From: Paragonimus westermani
Lineage: Eukaryota > Platyhelminthes > Trematoda > Plagiorchiida > Troglotrematidae
Length of the DNA stretch: 64,000 nucleotides
NCBI GenBank assembly: GCA_008508345.1
Contig: QNGE01001255.1
Location: 92,477-156,476, forward strand
Direction: 5' to 3'
Shown: piece after piece, positions 1 through 11,764 of the stretch
Layout: each line of letters starts with the position of its first letter
Numbering within the stretch: position 1 is the stretch's first letter
Translations under genes and position numbers: made by a program
Notes under the pieces: generated by a model
The model's input: the letters and a program-made list of their open reading frames with translations, nothing else
Told to the model about the DNA's origin: nothing
The model's database searches: none

Positions 1-44
1 CAACCCAACTGCTTTCCTGTTGTTCAGACAAGACTCTGTGTGAA

Positions 45-125
45 AATTTGGACTTCGGCTGGATTCGAACCAGCGACAGAAACAGTATAGATAAGCACTG
101 AAAGCTCACCACCTAATGAGCAACA
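45..125 (-). repeat. SINE family B fragment (tRNA-derived)
   Basis: The stretch carries a reverse-complement pol III B-box-like core (GGATTCGAACC at about 62-72). The flanking sequence GGACTTCGGCTGGATTCGAA recurs at 23,521, and related forms occur at 35,555 and, inverted, at 41,515. The four-fold dispersal and the conserved B box indicate a tRNA-derived SINE rather than a tRNA gene. The acceptor stem cannot be closed. The 3' part of this copy is not recognisable before the window start. Confidence 0.6.
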
Positions 126-369
126 GTGGCTATCTAGGTCCTAGCTAGGAACTCAGAACTCTCACAGTGTTTGCCAGCGGTATAAAGTATTTCCATGTAA
201 ATTGTTGATTTAAGATTTTTCTGAGTTTCCCTAACGTAGTCAGTATAAGAAGCTAAGTTAATAAGCAGAAAATCGGCGATATCGAATGAAGATACCTTAT
301 ACCTTTTGAAGGGTGAAGGTAGCCAAAAGTTGATATTACCCAGATGACGGTTTGACACAATAAATTTCA

Positions 370-705
370 CTTATGTGGATCATCGAATAGCCCCAGCAGG
401 AGCGAAACGTGAGTCTGGCTTCTGCTTCTGAAAAGGGGTTGTTGGAAAACATGTCTGGATGCAAAGGCTGTGAACAAATGTGGGTGATGTTCAATTTTAA
501 ACTGACTGGATCTTCCATAACCCATAATAAAATCGTTATATCACTCAACAGGATTAACGAACCCGGCGATCCCCCACCCGATTCAAAAGTTATAATCGTA
601 GTGTAGTCGACTGGAAGCAACAGACATTCTGTGGAGACGACCAAACAGTCTGATCACTATTCAACAACGAAAATGGTCGAACGTTCAGATATGATAATTC
701 GATCA
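370..705 (+). repeat. Decayed composite SINE family A
   Basis: Positions 390-510 match the 3' body of SINE A (compare 11,941-12,045 and the reverse of 7,019-7,150). Positions 590-705 match the 5' region of the same family (compare 63,826-63,890), including the GTTCAGATATGATAATTCG segment. The order body, linker, 5' region is the composite arrangement also seen at 23,735-24,290 and 31,010-31,445. This copy is more diverged than those. The 66-codon frame at 409-606 is incidental to the SINE. Confidence 0.6.
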
Positions 706-735
706 TGACTATTGGTAGATCAACCATTTTAGTGT

Positions 736-3627
736 CTGTTTAAGCTTGGCAAATCAATATACGCCCAGTAAAACACCAGTGCCACAATCGATCCAACGCG
801 TGACCCAACACACAGTGAGTTGGGTATTATGGACAGCCGTACAAGGGTTAAACCTACATCAAAATCGAATCATAGCGTTAATGCAAGAGACACGATTATT
901 AGTACTTTCAAAATATTTTTTGATTTTCAACGGACTCCACATAGGTCACGGAAGAAAATCATTTGTGCAACATGTCAACAATGAGCTTTCTTGTGGCATC
1001 TTGCTACTCAAGTGTACCAAGGCACACGTTTAGTTAATGTGTTGGATTGTTCGCATTTGATTTGCAAATGTGTGACATGCTCAGTATATAAGAGCTCGAG
1101 CATACAGGTTTGATCTCTGAGATTGGTGAAGATCGATGAGTGCCAGCCTTTAGGTCAAACTACTGTTTGGAGTCGATTATCTGAATCTGTCGTTCATAGA
1201 TCATGGTGGATTGCACCGATAGACAACAAAGCGGACCACTGCATTCCGTTCGCTCCCAGATGGGCTATTTTGGTTGCGACAGTTCTCAGTGTGTCAGGGA
1301 TATGTGATGGGATAAAACTTTAGGATCTAGGATCCACCATCAGCCTCCTCGCCCATTATGAGATAGGCGATAGTCTAACCAAACAACCAACTCAGATTAG
1401 GTCATTACAGCTGTGGCATGGAATACTCAAGTCCCGTTGCAGAAAATCTTTTTTTGACATCGATGTGTGTCCAGTTTGAAAAAAACCCACACAGTCTGTC
1501 ATGAAGGCATCACCACTAAATGTATCGAAGCATAGATCTGTTGGCACTCAAAAAATCAGGCAGGATCATCACGTAGCCAAGTAAGCAGAATCACTGAGCT
1601 GTTATGTACTGCATGTGGAAGTTCAACGTTTGACAGATTGTGGTCAGGTTTCTGATCCTCTCAGTTACAACCTTATTATTTTAGACTTTCCGAAACTGAA
1701 GACGAAGATTTATTTTCTTCACCTAACTCATCCTGAGCACATTTAGAAGTACACAAGTATAGTCAATTCCCTGCAATCTGCCTTAGAGAAAATGTCCAGT
1801 TTTGACGGTTGCTACAGATGCACGTTAATATCTGTTTTGTAGGACGGTTGCATGTACAATGATTCATTTGGAACAGATAATTTTTGTAGTCTTGAAAGTT
1901 CCGGTGGGCCATGAAAATCGGTGGAGTTTAAATGGTTGCCAGTTGAAGTGAAGACATGCCTGAAAATTTTCAGTTTCGGGCTTCTGGGGGTCCAAAAGTA
2001 ATTTTCCCTCGAACTATACCCAGTATACCTATATGTTCTTTAGATGGTTCATTGTTCTTACACAAAAGTCAAATTGATTTGACACGAACACTACAGGAGA
2101 TGTTAAGTTGTACTTATTCTCATAAGCGCGGTTGAAACGAAATTGAGAAAACTTATAGAATGGCCAGTTTGACAACCGTGATCCGTCTAGGTTCGTCAAA
2201 AATTGAACAGAAAATGGGCACTGATTAGAAGTTAGGTACAGCAATATAGATTCCGTTTTAGGTTGGTTTGTACACAGATTCCGCAATCAGATGCTAGGTT
2301 TGTAATACCGGCCGAATTCTAGCGCTCGTATTCAGGTAGCCTGTGTACATTTCGCCTGAAATTCACACACCATCCAACAGCGATGATATAGGTGTGGAGT
2401 CTTTTTCAGTGACGATTTCGACTACTAATCACATACTACTTAGAACCTACTCGATTGGCCGATGCGCGTGCTCAATGAAGCGACCAATACGGTGTCGATG
2501 GTTAATGTCACCGCTCAAATTTACCAGAACCTAGCATTATCGTTTAGCTAGCATGCCACAGGTACACCAGCTTACTGGATTCGGTTCGGCGACAGGTAGG
2601 GACGAGAAGTGAATCTTCGGAGGCGCGGATTTGGACATAGATGGTAGACGGCACATGCCCACACCATTCAAATGTTGTGTAACTACCAGTCTGTATCTTC
2701 TCCGGCTTAGTGAAACTAGTTTCACCAAGAATCCTCGACCCAGGCCATGAATTCTGAACTGTGTTCAAAGCCGATTCGTCCTTCGGTGGCTCGACGGGTT
2801 GTTGATTTGCTCTGATTTGAATGTTATCGCATACCGCTCTAACAAAGTTAACAGAATAGCCATTGTATCAGCCTTCCAAAACACTGGACAATCTTAGCAC
2901 TGAGCACAAACGTTTAGCACTTCACTGTTATGTTATCTTCAATTTCAGATCAGACAGTACAAATGTTACAATTTACTGTTTGTCCGCACTTGTGGACAGC
3001 TGTACATACATACATGTCGTGTAATGTAATTTCAGTGCTTGCATTCTGCGTAGTTATCACAAGAACCAACTACCCTCAGAAACCATGGTAAATATGTTTT
3101 ATCAACAGGCTCGACCACGTGAACTTAAGCACATGTGAAGGAGATTCATGTTATCGAACACTACGATGTGTGCAAGCCGAATAGGTCATCCAGTTAATCC
3201 CGACTTTGCAATACCGAGAAAGCCAGTCTACTGTAGTACAGTGCAGCCGTACTTGTGGTTAACTGATCCTAACCATTGTTTGTTGTGTACAATTGATAAG
3301 ATGTGCTGTTTGACAGCTGTCCGTGTCCTCTCCCTAGCTATTCGAATGAACCGACAGAGTTACAGTTAACTTTGTGCGAAAACGTTCCGTCGTAAGTTTG
3401 AACCACACAATTCGTACTGAATCACAGCTGCCGAGAATGTCCCGTGCCATAGTCAAAACAGGACGTATGTGAAATCCGGTGAATGATAAGCTCACAGGCT
3501 ACAGTGCCGCATTCAACACCACCCGTGTTTTGCAATGCCCGTAAGGTATACGAAGTGCAAGACTTGGCATTTTGTAAGGTCAGATGAGGAGAACCGTATT
3601 CTAAAGTTACATAATAGTAAAAGGGTC
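736..3627. other. Unannotated interval, no recognisable feature
   Basis: Short open frames (for example 746-1033 plus, 2544-2768 minus) show no recognisable domain and no consistent reading frame with neighbours. No tRNA-like core, microsatellite or terminal repeat was seen. Old transposon debris is possible but cannot be supported by eye. Confidence 0.5.
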
Positions 3628-3985
3628 ATTCAATAAGGCGGGATCTTTATTGTCCAGCTCACACGTTCTCAAGTCACGCATGCGCTTACATTTGTAAACC
3701 GGAATTTCAGTCGACAACGCAGTGCCGGTTTCCACTTGCGCGTCCTGTGCAATTCTGTCTCATTTTGTCCGTGTCGCCGACGCATTCTGTTATGAGTTTT
3801 TGCTTGCCATTTCTCGTCCGTTGGTCCAATTGCTTTGAGGGGTGACTCATCCGTTCTCCCGTATTGTCCGTGATCCAACCACTTTGAGCTTTCAATATAC
3901 CTCCTCTGTACACTGAGATATTCCACCGGATGGAATTAGCACACCTCCGATTTGGTCACCCATCACACTGGGCCGTTCTTTAAGG
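3628..3985 (-). repeat. Dispersed repeat family C, copy 1
   Basis: On the minus strand a roughly 165-bp unit contains a conserved block resembling GGACCAACGGACGAG after a GATGAGTCA start. The same unit occurs twice in tandem at 44,065-44,400. Downstream, the block TGGACAATAAAGAT followed by a TTATTG motif is shared with 43,901-43,938. That block contains AATAAA and also encodes LDNKD in both copies. This copy lies immediately 3' of the Gypsy integrase fossil on the same strand, so it may be the 3' untranslated or LTR part of that element. It could equally be an independent repeat. Its identity is unknown. Confidence 0.55.
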
Positions 3986-3989
3986 AAAT

Positions 3990-5110
3990 TGTCGTGATTG
4001 TGCCAGGGTGCTAGGTGTACGTCACCGGTCCATCGTCCAAGAGCACCTTAGTTGGTTTGAAAGCTCGTGTTCATGCTATTCGTGATCATAAGTGGTTTGT
4101 TCAATTTGCCTGCGCCGGGGCGGAACACCTCTGGTTGACCACAGTCTCTTACTTCCACTCCATCTCTGGTTTCAAACAGGTACCATCTGTGTTTGTTGTG
4201 CTTCACGTCATAGATGAGCTTATATCGGCACTGTGTTTCTGATGTCCCCTGAATCCAACAGTGTTTCAGTTGTTGTTTTCGCGATGGTAGCTTTCCTTCT
4301 CTGTCTTCGAACAGACAGACATCCGAGGGAATCCTTCGCTCTTTCCAATCTTTAAGCCTAACTAGTGTTGCATGCTTCGTCGCGTGGTATCCAAACAATA
4401 CGTCTGGTAGTCCTTCGTCCCAGAAACGACCTCTACTGTTCAACTATTCCTGCATTGTACGGCTGAGTCGATCTGTCATCCGTATGGTTGTGAATGATAT
4501 GAGGGTGTTTTCAGGCGCTGTATTCCGTAGTCCTTCAACATCTGAGATCGCTGCTCCTGAAAACACGGGCCGTGTTCTATCATGAATCAGTGCGTTGTCC
4601 CGAAGCGGACCAGGAAGTCGTTGCTGAACGCTTGTGAATCATTTCCGTCTTTTGACCTGCTTCGGAAGTGGATTCCTCCCATCGCATGAAATGGTTGACG
4701 ATGACGACTATATAGCGAGTCCCGTTTGGGTTTATTGGGATTACACCAAAAATAACCATGCGCAGCTTGTTTTGTTACAATGGATCACATCGGTGATATT
4801 ATTGTCATTGTTTGTGGGACAATGTCGAAGGTAATCGATCCCATCTTTGCGGATAATGGACGAAAAGACCTTCCGCCCCAGTACATCGAACACACGTTCT
4901 CACCCTATGTGAACATATGCCTATGCCAGTCGAATCATGTGGTTCCTCTGGTTGATTGTAATAAGTGGCGGTCTTCTCGGTCTCAGCACTCCTCGAATCT
5001 CCATATCAACGACGAGTTGGCAGTCCTCCAGATGTAGCCGGTTCCAGATATGTAACAGCTATATCAGCTTTGTAGTCAATGTCTTGAGTTTGGTTCCTAC
5101 CAGCAAATGT
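3990..5110 (-). pseudogene. Ty3/Gypsy retrotransposon integrase fossil
   Basis: Read on the minus strand with frameshifts, the stretch gives the order expected of a Gypsy integrase. First comes a zinc-binding region (YVHIG ... DYLRHC, about 4,820-4,920 in genomic position). The core follows, with GTRYIVVIVNHFMRW near 4,680-4,720 and a segment LKTPSYHSQPYG near 4,478-4,515. Then come LPDVLFGYHATKHAT near 4,363-4,410 and a C-terminal YDVKHNKHRWYLFETRDGVEV module near 4,150-4,220. The position equivalent to a catalytic aspartate in the VVVDHF-type motif reads Asn, and there are stops and at least two frame changes. The longest open piece is 131 codons at 4048-4443. The domain order is seen directly; assignment to Gypsy (possibly CsRn1-like) is from family knowledge. 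It is non-functional. Confidence 0.75.
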
Positions 5111-5375
5111 TCACATTATTCCGCGTACTTGAGGAGATGCGATTATCCCAACACATACAATAGGGTTATAATTAGTGACACGGCTCAACAACAACTGGCC
5201 ATTGTCGGGCGAACCGAAGAGAGAAAGAACAGATAGCCTGCGTTCAAATAGCAGGATGGAAAGTCCTGAACGGAACAGTACCAACCTTGACTAGCAGCTT
5301 ATAGATCGACTGAATCTTCGTGTTAAAGACATCTTTAGTACAGTCTCCAACGTAATCAAATAAACCACATTACGA

Positions 5376-5730
5376 TTAAATATCGCTCAACGTGACATCT
5401 ACCGCAAATTGCTCACAAGATATTGAAAACAATGTCTGTTCTGAATAGAACTCCAACATGGTACGGAGAATTTCGGTCATTGCGTTGAGAGCTACATCCG
5501 CTTCTGCCTGAGTAATGACAGCCGTCAGAGCGAAACACGGTGCTTTTGCATTTGCTAAAGAGACTTGCTCAGTGAAGGCAGATTTCATGTTTTCCGTCAG
5601 ATGTGCCTATTTTCCGTTAGAACTTTCGTATGCCACTGGGCCAAATAGTATTTTCGTTTCTACATATATCGTTGTATGGAAATGGCATACACCCTCTCTA
5701 TGTGGGCCTCACGAAAACATCACATAACGA
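5376..5730 (-). pseudogene. Possible Gypsy RT/RNase H remnant
   Basis: The minus strand holds a 70-codon open frame with AFTEQVSLANAKAP. This loosely resembles the junction between Gypsy reverse transcriptase and RNase H, where the family often has AF..LK..LANA..LA. It lies upstream of the integrase fossil in the same orientation, which fits element order. No catalytic aspartates are visible. Chance resemblance is a real alternative. Confidence 0.3.
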
Positions 5731-5799
5731 ACCGACTTAACTTTCAGCGTCTTACACTAGTGTCCTGCGTATTCACTTCAAGGTATCTTACCGTTTGGA

Positions 5800-5990
5800 T
5801 GGTCTACACATATAACGTTTGTCAATAATCAAAACATTAAGGATTTTAACTAGAGGAAAAGTCGTTGTCTTGGGGTCATCAGTTCGATTTAACGGGAGAG
5901 TTGCTATGTCCCCTCTCGAAGCGATCGGACAATCTAAGCATTACTCACAAGCAAATATGATCGGTCGTTCGGTCTTTCCCAAAAGGAATA
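5800..5990 (+). repeat. SINE family A 5' fragment
   Basis: The segment with TTAACGGGAGAGTTGCTATG, then CCTCTCGAAGCGATCGGACA and ATTACTCACAAGC matches the 5' region of SINE A (compare 24,005-24,085 and 63,826-63,870). No tRNA-like core follows, so this is a truncated copy. Confidence 0.6.
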
Positions 5991-5994
5991 CCCA

Positions 5995-7004
5995 AGCAAG
6001 GAAGCTGAGCTAGGAATCCTACCCAGATGTTATGGAAGTTCCACATTTGTGAAATCAACCAAGTGATCCCGTGAGTCAGCTACCCCAACAGGATTTATCA
6101 GAAAGTTCTCACTGGAACTCACGAAAGCCAGTATTGAGCATTACTCTCAACTGCTGATCCCTACGGCCAGTCACTTTTTATCAATTCATTTTTTGCGTTG
6201 CTATCGTTATACACTTGGGTAAGTATCCAACCTCTGGTTTGCAATAAAACATCACTCCACAAAAATGTTTGATGTTCTACTGATTCGTTTGAAAGTGCAA
6301 AACAGTTCGTCTGTCTGTCAAACATCGCACATTTTGCTATCTTGTGTCCAATTCTGCGAGACAACTGAGCTTTGGACTGCTCGCATTTGACTGTTAAAAG
6401 TCCATCATCGTTTCATGAGCCACGATGAGGTGAGAAGTAGAATACTTGCTGAAAAATGTTCAAACACGTTCAGTCATTCAGTTTCTATGACCGTTTGTGT
6501 AGATCGTGTACTAAGAACATGAGCTAATCAACTGACATGTCGCTCATTTCAAGTCAGTGCAAAATCCAACTGGCTAAAGACGAATGACATAAAAAGGGTG
6601 ACTGCCAAATTTACCGAAGCAACTTGTTATTAAATTGGTCCGCTCGGATCGCGTTGATCCTTCGCAGCCTGGATCTCGTGAATTACACGGTCTATGGATG
6701 GTAACGCTAGCAAATTGGATGCTCACTCGGGATGAATGTTATGAATATTGCCGTTGTGTGACTCAACTTTGAGATTATTTGATAAAACGGAACAGGGCAC
6801 GCCGTGAGTAATTTTCCATATCAAATGGAGTTTCTTACTCTGGCTGATGGCTCATTCGCATGCAAATTTTAACTGCAAGTTTGCTAAATATTTGACTTTG
6901 GATACAACAGTTATGTTTATCATGTGTCAGTCTTCACCTAGCATTTAATATGAAACAAGAAATGTTCGATTTGTCCGTATTTTGTGGTGGGAAGTTTGCC
7001 TAAC
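5995..7004. other. Unannotated interval
   Basis: I saw no tRNA-like core, transposon domain, simple repeat or convincing coding frame here. The 67-codon minus frame at 6161-6364 has no recognised motif. Confidence 0.5.
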
Positions 7005-7465
7005 TCTAGTAAGAACTGATGAGTAGTCGGGGATTTGGTTCATTTTCAAGTTGTCCATCACTCACATTTGATCGCAGCGTTCGCATTCAGATAGATTTTC
7101 CAGTCAGCCTCTTTCGAAAAGAAGCACTAGACTCGAGGTTCGCTCTCATTAGAGCTCGTCAGTAGTGCATATCCTTGCCACGGCCGGGATTTGAACTCCG
7201 GACATTCCAATCATGAGGCAACCGTGTTAACCACTACGCCATTGACCTCACATCAGGTACGACCGAATTATCAAATCTGAACGCTCAACCACTCTCGCTT
7301 GTGAGCAATGATCAGGTTGCCCGATCGTCTCGAGAGGAGACACAGTTACTGCCTGTTAACTCCAATCGATAACCCCGCGATTAGGACTTCCGAGACAGGT
7401 CGAGATCACAAAACCCATTAAACCTGCAAGGCGATATTTATCTAGTATTTATCTAGTAAGAACTG
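7005..7465 (-). mobile_element. Full-length SINE family A with target-site duplications
   Basis: TCTAGTAAGAACTG occurs at 7005-7018 and again at 7452-7465, giving a 14-bp target-site duplication around a 433-bp minus-strand insertion. Inside, in element orientation, there is a roughly 200-bp 5' region (GATCGGGCAACC). It is followed by a tRNA-like core with A box (TGGCGTAGTGGTTAAC, about 7,230) and B box (GAGTTCAAATCCCGG, about 7,190). A roughly 150-bp body then ends in CGACTACTCAT. The tRNA-like core is internal rather than at the 5' end, which is atypical. There is no poly-A tail. It would be mobilised in trans by a LINE. The duplication makes this the best reference copy for the family. Confidence 0.85.
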
Positions 7466-8390
7466 TTTGTGCAATGATGTATTGATACTGCTGCCGCTGT
7501 TTCTGCTGGTTGTGATGAAGAGAAAAAGCAAGAGAAGGAAACAAAAGAGAACTGGGAGGTTGATTCTCCTCACATCCTCCTTTTCTTATTTAACACAACT
7601 CCAAAATAAGACTTCAAATACTCGTAGATATCTGTTAGTTGTCTTATCTTTTGGGATAAACGAGTTTACGGGCATTCAAATTAGACAATTTGTTGAATGT
7701 TTACCACTGGTATCCACAATCAAAACAAGACGCATACCCTGTCTTCATCAGAGTCAAGGTTAATCAGACTGACTAAAAAAAACAACTTTTGCCGATTTGA
7801 CGACGACAGGTTGACACTGTTTCGCCCGCGCTTGTACACACACATCATCATTACTATAGGCAGCAACACATCATTGACTCTCATTGGTGTTTAGGTGTCA
7901 TACAAACATGATGAAATTAAGCAGCCCCAGTCAGGAAGAAAAACAACGGAAGGAGAGGGGGCCTTACTACCAAAGATAGCTACGTCTGTATCCAAACATT
8001 CCGCATGGAGGTGCGTACACTGCAAACAAACAGCGCAACTGTAGGTGAAAGTAAGGCGTCATAAACAAAGCAGGCAGCCAAGCAAATTCACCCCTAACAT
8101 TCGAGCCCCATATTGAAAGCAAGGATGCGGAAATTTACTGTTTGAAGGAGGCGGCTTCCTATCATACCCGAGAAGACGTAATTTGAACGTTTACTAATGA
8201 CCCTGAAGCTGAATTTTCTGATTGGGTAAGAAAGAGCTGAGTCGCCAACTGGAGAGTGGTGCTAGTGACCGGTGTAAGGGAGACAATGAACAAGATACGC
8301 GTGCACAACAAAATCATGCACATACGTGTTAACTCATACACCAGGGTGCAAACGACAACATAAGTTGCACGTGCAAACTATATTCCCGTA
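7466..8390. other. Unannotated interval
   Basis: A 98-codon frame at 7467-7763 begins with a short hydrophobic stretch followed by a Lys/Arg-rich run (MKRKSKRRKQKR). It has no recognised domain and overlaps the SINE target-site flank, so I do not call it a gene. Nothing else is recognised. Confidence 0.4.
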
Positions 8391-8407
8391 TATTTGTATG
8401 AACGCAT

Positions 8408-8575
8408 TTCGCTATATATATATATCTCTATATGCGTATATAAAAATATTCATCCAAAGTTATGTGTACCCAGCCAGCGAATATACATATATATATATAT
8501 ATAACTACAGATATGCACGTATGCTCTACTATATGTATAATATATATCCTGTATATACAGACATATATACGTAAG
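8408..8575. repeat. TA-rich microsatellite cluster
   Basis: Several interrupted (TA)n tracts occur near 8,410-8,425, 8,488-8,503 and 8,530-8,575, separated by imperfect TATAC/TATG units. No function is inferred. Confidence 0.85.
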
Positions 8576-8580
8576 TGGAG

Positions 8581-10267
8581 CATAATTTCTTGTGGATATA
8601 TTGACGTTTATGTCGGTAAAAATTTATATTTATCCATTTAGGTCAGAGCGGCAAAACACTGTGGTACACTCCAGGTAGAATTCACGGAATACTCGCCACC
8701 GTGTATCCGAAAGACCAACACCAAATGTGTAACCAGCTGACGTACAAGCCAATATTTTGAAAATATGCGCCAAAACTATTCCGCAATTGACCGTCGTTAC
8801 AATAGGCATCAGCGCGTAAAAAACGCCGAATCTACACTAGTCACGTCAACCAACATAACGTACTACAATATAAAACCAACATAATTTAACTTCAGTTAAA
8901 AGCACGTCGCCAAATTCAGGACAAAGCTGAAAGAAACCTTCTGGGACGAAAAAAGCCAACCTCTAAAGTTTCCGTCATCACGTTCGTTACGAGAGTTTTG
9001 CTTAGCTTGTTTTTATTCGTCGGTTGTGTAGATCATCAGAATGCACTTGAATTGCAAACTTATTTCCAACATACAACTCCTTTTCACATGTACCATCGAA
9101 GCTTTCCATCATTTCCTTGATATGCTTTTCATCAGCGCCAACCAGTCGTCTATTCTTAGGATATGTGCTTGGCTATCCAACTCGAAAGTCACGTGAGTGA
9201 TGCAGGTTGGCTTTATCAATACGATAAGTTCCACAACAATAGTGGTTTGCCCAGGATGCTTTGGGACCGGAAGCAATGAATCGAAAGTGTATTACTGTAC
9301 AGAATGGATAAATATATTACTGTCTGACAAATACGGTCCGACGTGTATAGTGTACGAATATGTACATAACACTTCCATACGGGCAGTCTGGCAGCAATCC
9401 TATACCACTATGTTCTTCCAAACTTGCTGTCGTTTATGAACTGCTGATGAAACTTGTGCAAGAGTTCTCGTTGAAGTATGTCTAAGTCCTTCAAAAATTC
9501 ACAGAATATGCGGTACTTTTCGTTGAATATTCCCTAGAACATGTCCTCGTTGCTCACCTCCATAGTGATTGGCCGTACAGAAATGGCTTATCTGTAACGG
9601 ATCATTGAAACACTATATACTTTGCGATGGTGTTAGGCTAAGCGAAATGTGTGATTTCCCTTGTGACATTTGGAAATTTCGTCTGTATAACTTTACTAAA
9701 ACTTGCCGCAATACCCAGTTCACCTGAGTTTTTAATTTATTTATGTATGAACGGAAGCCGACTCACACTGTCTGATGGATATTTGATCAGACTGGCTCGG
9801 TCAGCTCGTTCCACACACAATTACACTCTGTTACGCACACACACACAGATGCTGTGCTTCCCAATGACAGTGAAATTAACCCTGCTATTGATCAAACTAC
9901 AGGTGAGATCAGTAACAGCTTTGCGGAATTACACACGACATGACAATCTTGGCTCTCAGTGAGGTGCTGCGTACGCATGATGGTTCTCAAAGAGAAAATC
10001 AGGAAAACAGGAAACTATGTAGAGCAGTCGTGTGGGTTGAGCAGATAAATAAAGAGCTAATTTTCACCGTCATAAGAGAAGAAAGATGACAGTTGTAGTG
10101 ACCTGGTCAGGTCTCTCGCTTCAACGGGGACACTCAGAACTGTCATGCTCACTCCCACACGCTGGTCATCGCCGTCTGGTCACCAGCTAATGTGTACTTT
10201 ATTATCGCCTTCGACCACATTTGAAAGTACACGGAAGAGCAGACCTGCTCCGACAGGGCTGGGTATT
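8581..10267. other. Unannotated interval
   Basis: No domain or repeat family could be assigned. Upstream parts of the PLE that begins at about 10,268 might lie here but could not be read in any frame. The frames at 9197-9439 and 9651-9962 carry no recognised motif. Confidence 0.45.
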
Positions 10268-11092
10268 TGGGCGCGTGAGCGTACTAACATGGTATGCTGC
10301 ATGGGATGTGTCATTTTATGCATATCTGAAGCAACTTGGGGTGGTCAATATCTGCCGTTTTCCAGTTTTGCTCCTATTGCATACAAACGGGGGTAAGTTA
10401 AGACACTGGTTCATAGAGCCAAGCGTATTTGTACCCCGGATACTCTGAAGACAGAACAGGAGTTGTTGAGGCGAACTTTACTAGCAAATGGATACCCCGA
10501 AAAATTCATTGGTGCACATAATACGGTGGAGAAGAGCACTGTGCCTGTACTGGCGGTTCAAAAGAAGTATGTGTGCCTATTCTTGCCATTGAAGGGTGAT
10601 CACCTATCCAACGACATAAAGCACAAATTAAAATCTGCTCTGGCTCGAACGTATGCGGCTGCTCAGTTGCGCTTATTTCATACCACTAGTGGACCAGTTC
10701 TCTGCAAACGCAAAAGTAGTTTGTCAAACTGTTCTGTCTCCCATGTTGTGTACCAGTTTACTTGCAGTTGCAGTGACGTTTACATTGGCAGAACAGACCG
10801 ACAACTAGCACAACGAGTCGCCGGACACATCCCGAAGTGGTTGAGACATTAGATGACGCACCAGCCCCAACTTGGTGCATTGACTACTCGAAATCCAACG
10901 TCATCGATTGCTAACACCTCATGACAACAGGTCATCAAGTTGACCCATTAAACTCATTCCAGATACTGTTGCGCAACCGAAATCCGAAGTTGTTAGCTTT
11001 CTGCGAAGCGATGCTCATTCGAACTTACCAACCGACGTTATGTACACAGAAGTGGTTGAAACAACCGGTCGGGTTGCCATGGTCATAGTTAC
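10268..11092 (+). pseudogene. Penelope-like element 3' half (RT thumb plus GIY-YIG), divergent lineage
   Basis: Compared by eye with the intact copy at 60,667-62,430, the frame gives TWGGQY...SFAPIAYKRG, a stop at 10,394-10,396, then LVHRAKRICTPDTLKTEQE. NGYPEKFI and VYQFTCSCSDVYIGRTDRQL follow (GIY-YIG core at about 10,749-10,810). A frameshift leads to GHQVDPLNSFQILLRNRNPK and a terminal LPW segment ending at about 11,092. The longest open piece is 129 codons (10,463-10,852). The CxC pair and YIGRT of the endonuclease are preserved, but the conserved C-terminal part is out of frame. The protein is far more diverged from the young copies than they are from each other, so this is a separate, older lineage. 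A hammerhead-like fold follows at 11,175-11,215. Confidence 0.85.
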
Positions 11093-11174
11093 ATAATAAG
11101 TGGTGTGCTTGTATGTGTGTCTAGTCCCTGTTTGTCCTTATGTATATGATGTATATAACTGGCATGTTTTACGT

Positions 11175-11215
11175 TTGCGACTGATGAGGGTAAATGGAAC
11201 GTTAACATATCGCAA
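11175..11215 (+). ncRNA. Fossil hammerhead-ribozyme-like motif of the 10.3-kb PLE
   Basis: TTGCGA (11,175-11,180) can pair with TCGCAA (11,210-11,215) as stem I. It is followed directly by CTGATGA, the canonical CUGANGA core, at 11,181-11,187, and then by GGAA. The stretch ACGTTAACAT (11,199-11,208) can fold as a four-pair stem III with one mismatch and a TA loop. Stem II is not well paired, and the GAA segment seems to have lost one base. The motif lies about 90 nt past the PLE coding end. The young PLE copies have theirs at a similar distance. Hammerheads in PLE terminal repeats are established; activity of this copy is unlikely. Confidence 0.5.
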
Positions 11216-11216
11216 T

Positions 11217-11764
11217 ATATTTCTTTCTGCTCTTATGAAGTGGTTAAAGGGAACTCAGTGTTTCAAATATCTGAAAGGTCGACCGTGAATTTTAATAGGG
11301 AAATTTTTGTCCGTGTGTGTGCCCACGTCCCCTGTCACGCCGAATAATTTAATGTTGGGTGGTTTTCGCAACGCATGGGATTTTTATCTGTGCTGTTCGC
11401 GAACATCCGCACTGATGATACTGGAGGCCCAACGTCCGCCGTAGATTGCGAGGAAGCGAACTTACCCACCTCATTTATACCTGCCACCGCGATTACATTT
11501 AACCTTACAAACTAAGGGCTCGGAGACGAACACGTGATTGAGACGAAGGACAGCAAAGATTATTGAGACATGCGAATGCGTTTAGCGTGTGATGTCCAGA
11601 TATCCTCGAACCGGGCAAAGAACGTTATTATTTGATTTGTATGTTAGGTTTTAGTTGTCACCTAAAAATAATCAGTGCAGCTAATTTAAGAATAACCGAT
11701 GTTGTGACCAAGAGAAATTTAACTGAACAGGCTGTGACATAGGGTTATTTTAGATTACTGAACG
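11217..11764. other. Unannotated interval after the PLE
   Basis: This probably includes 3' untranslated PLE sequence, but no end could be fixed. No other feature was seen. Confidence 0.4.
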
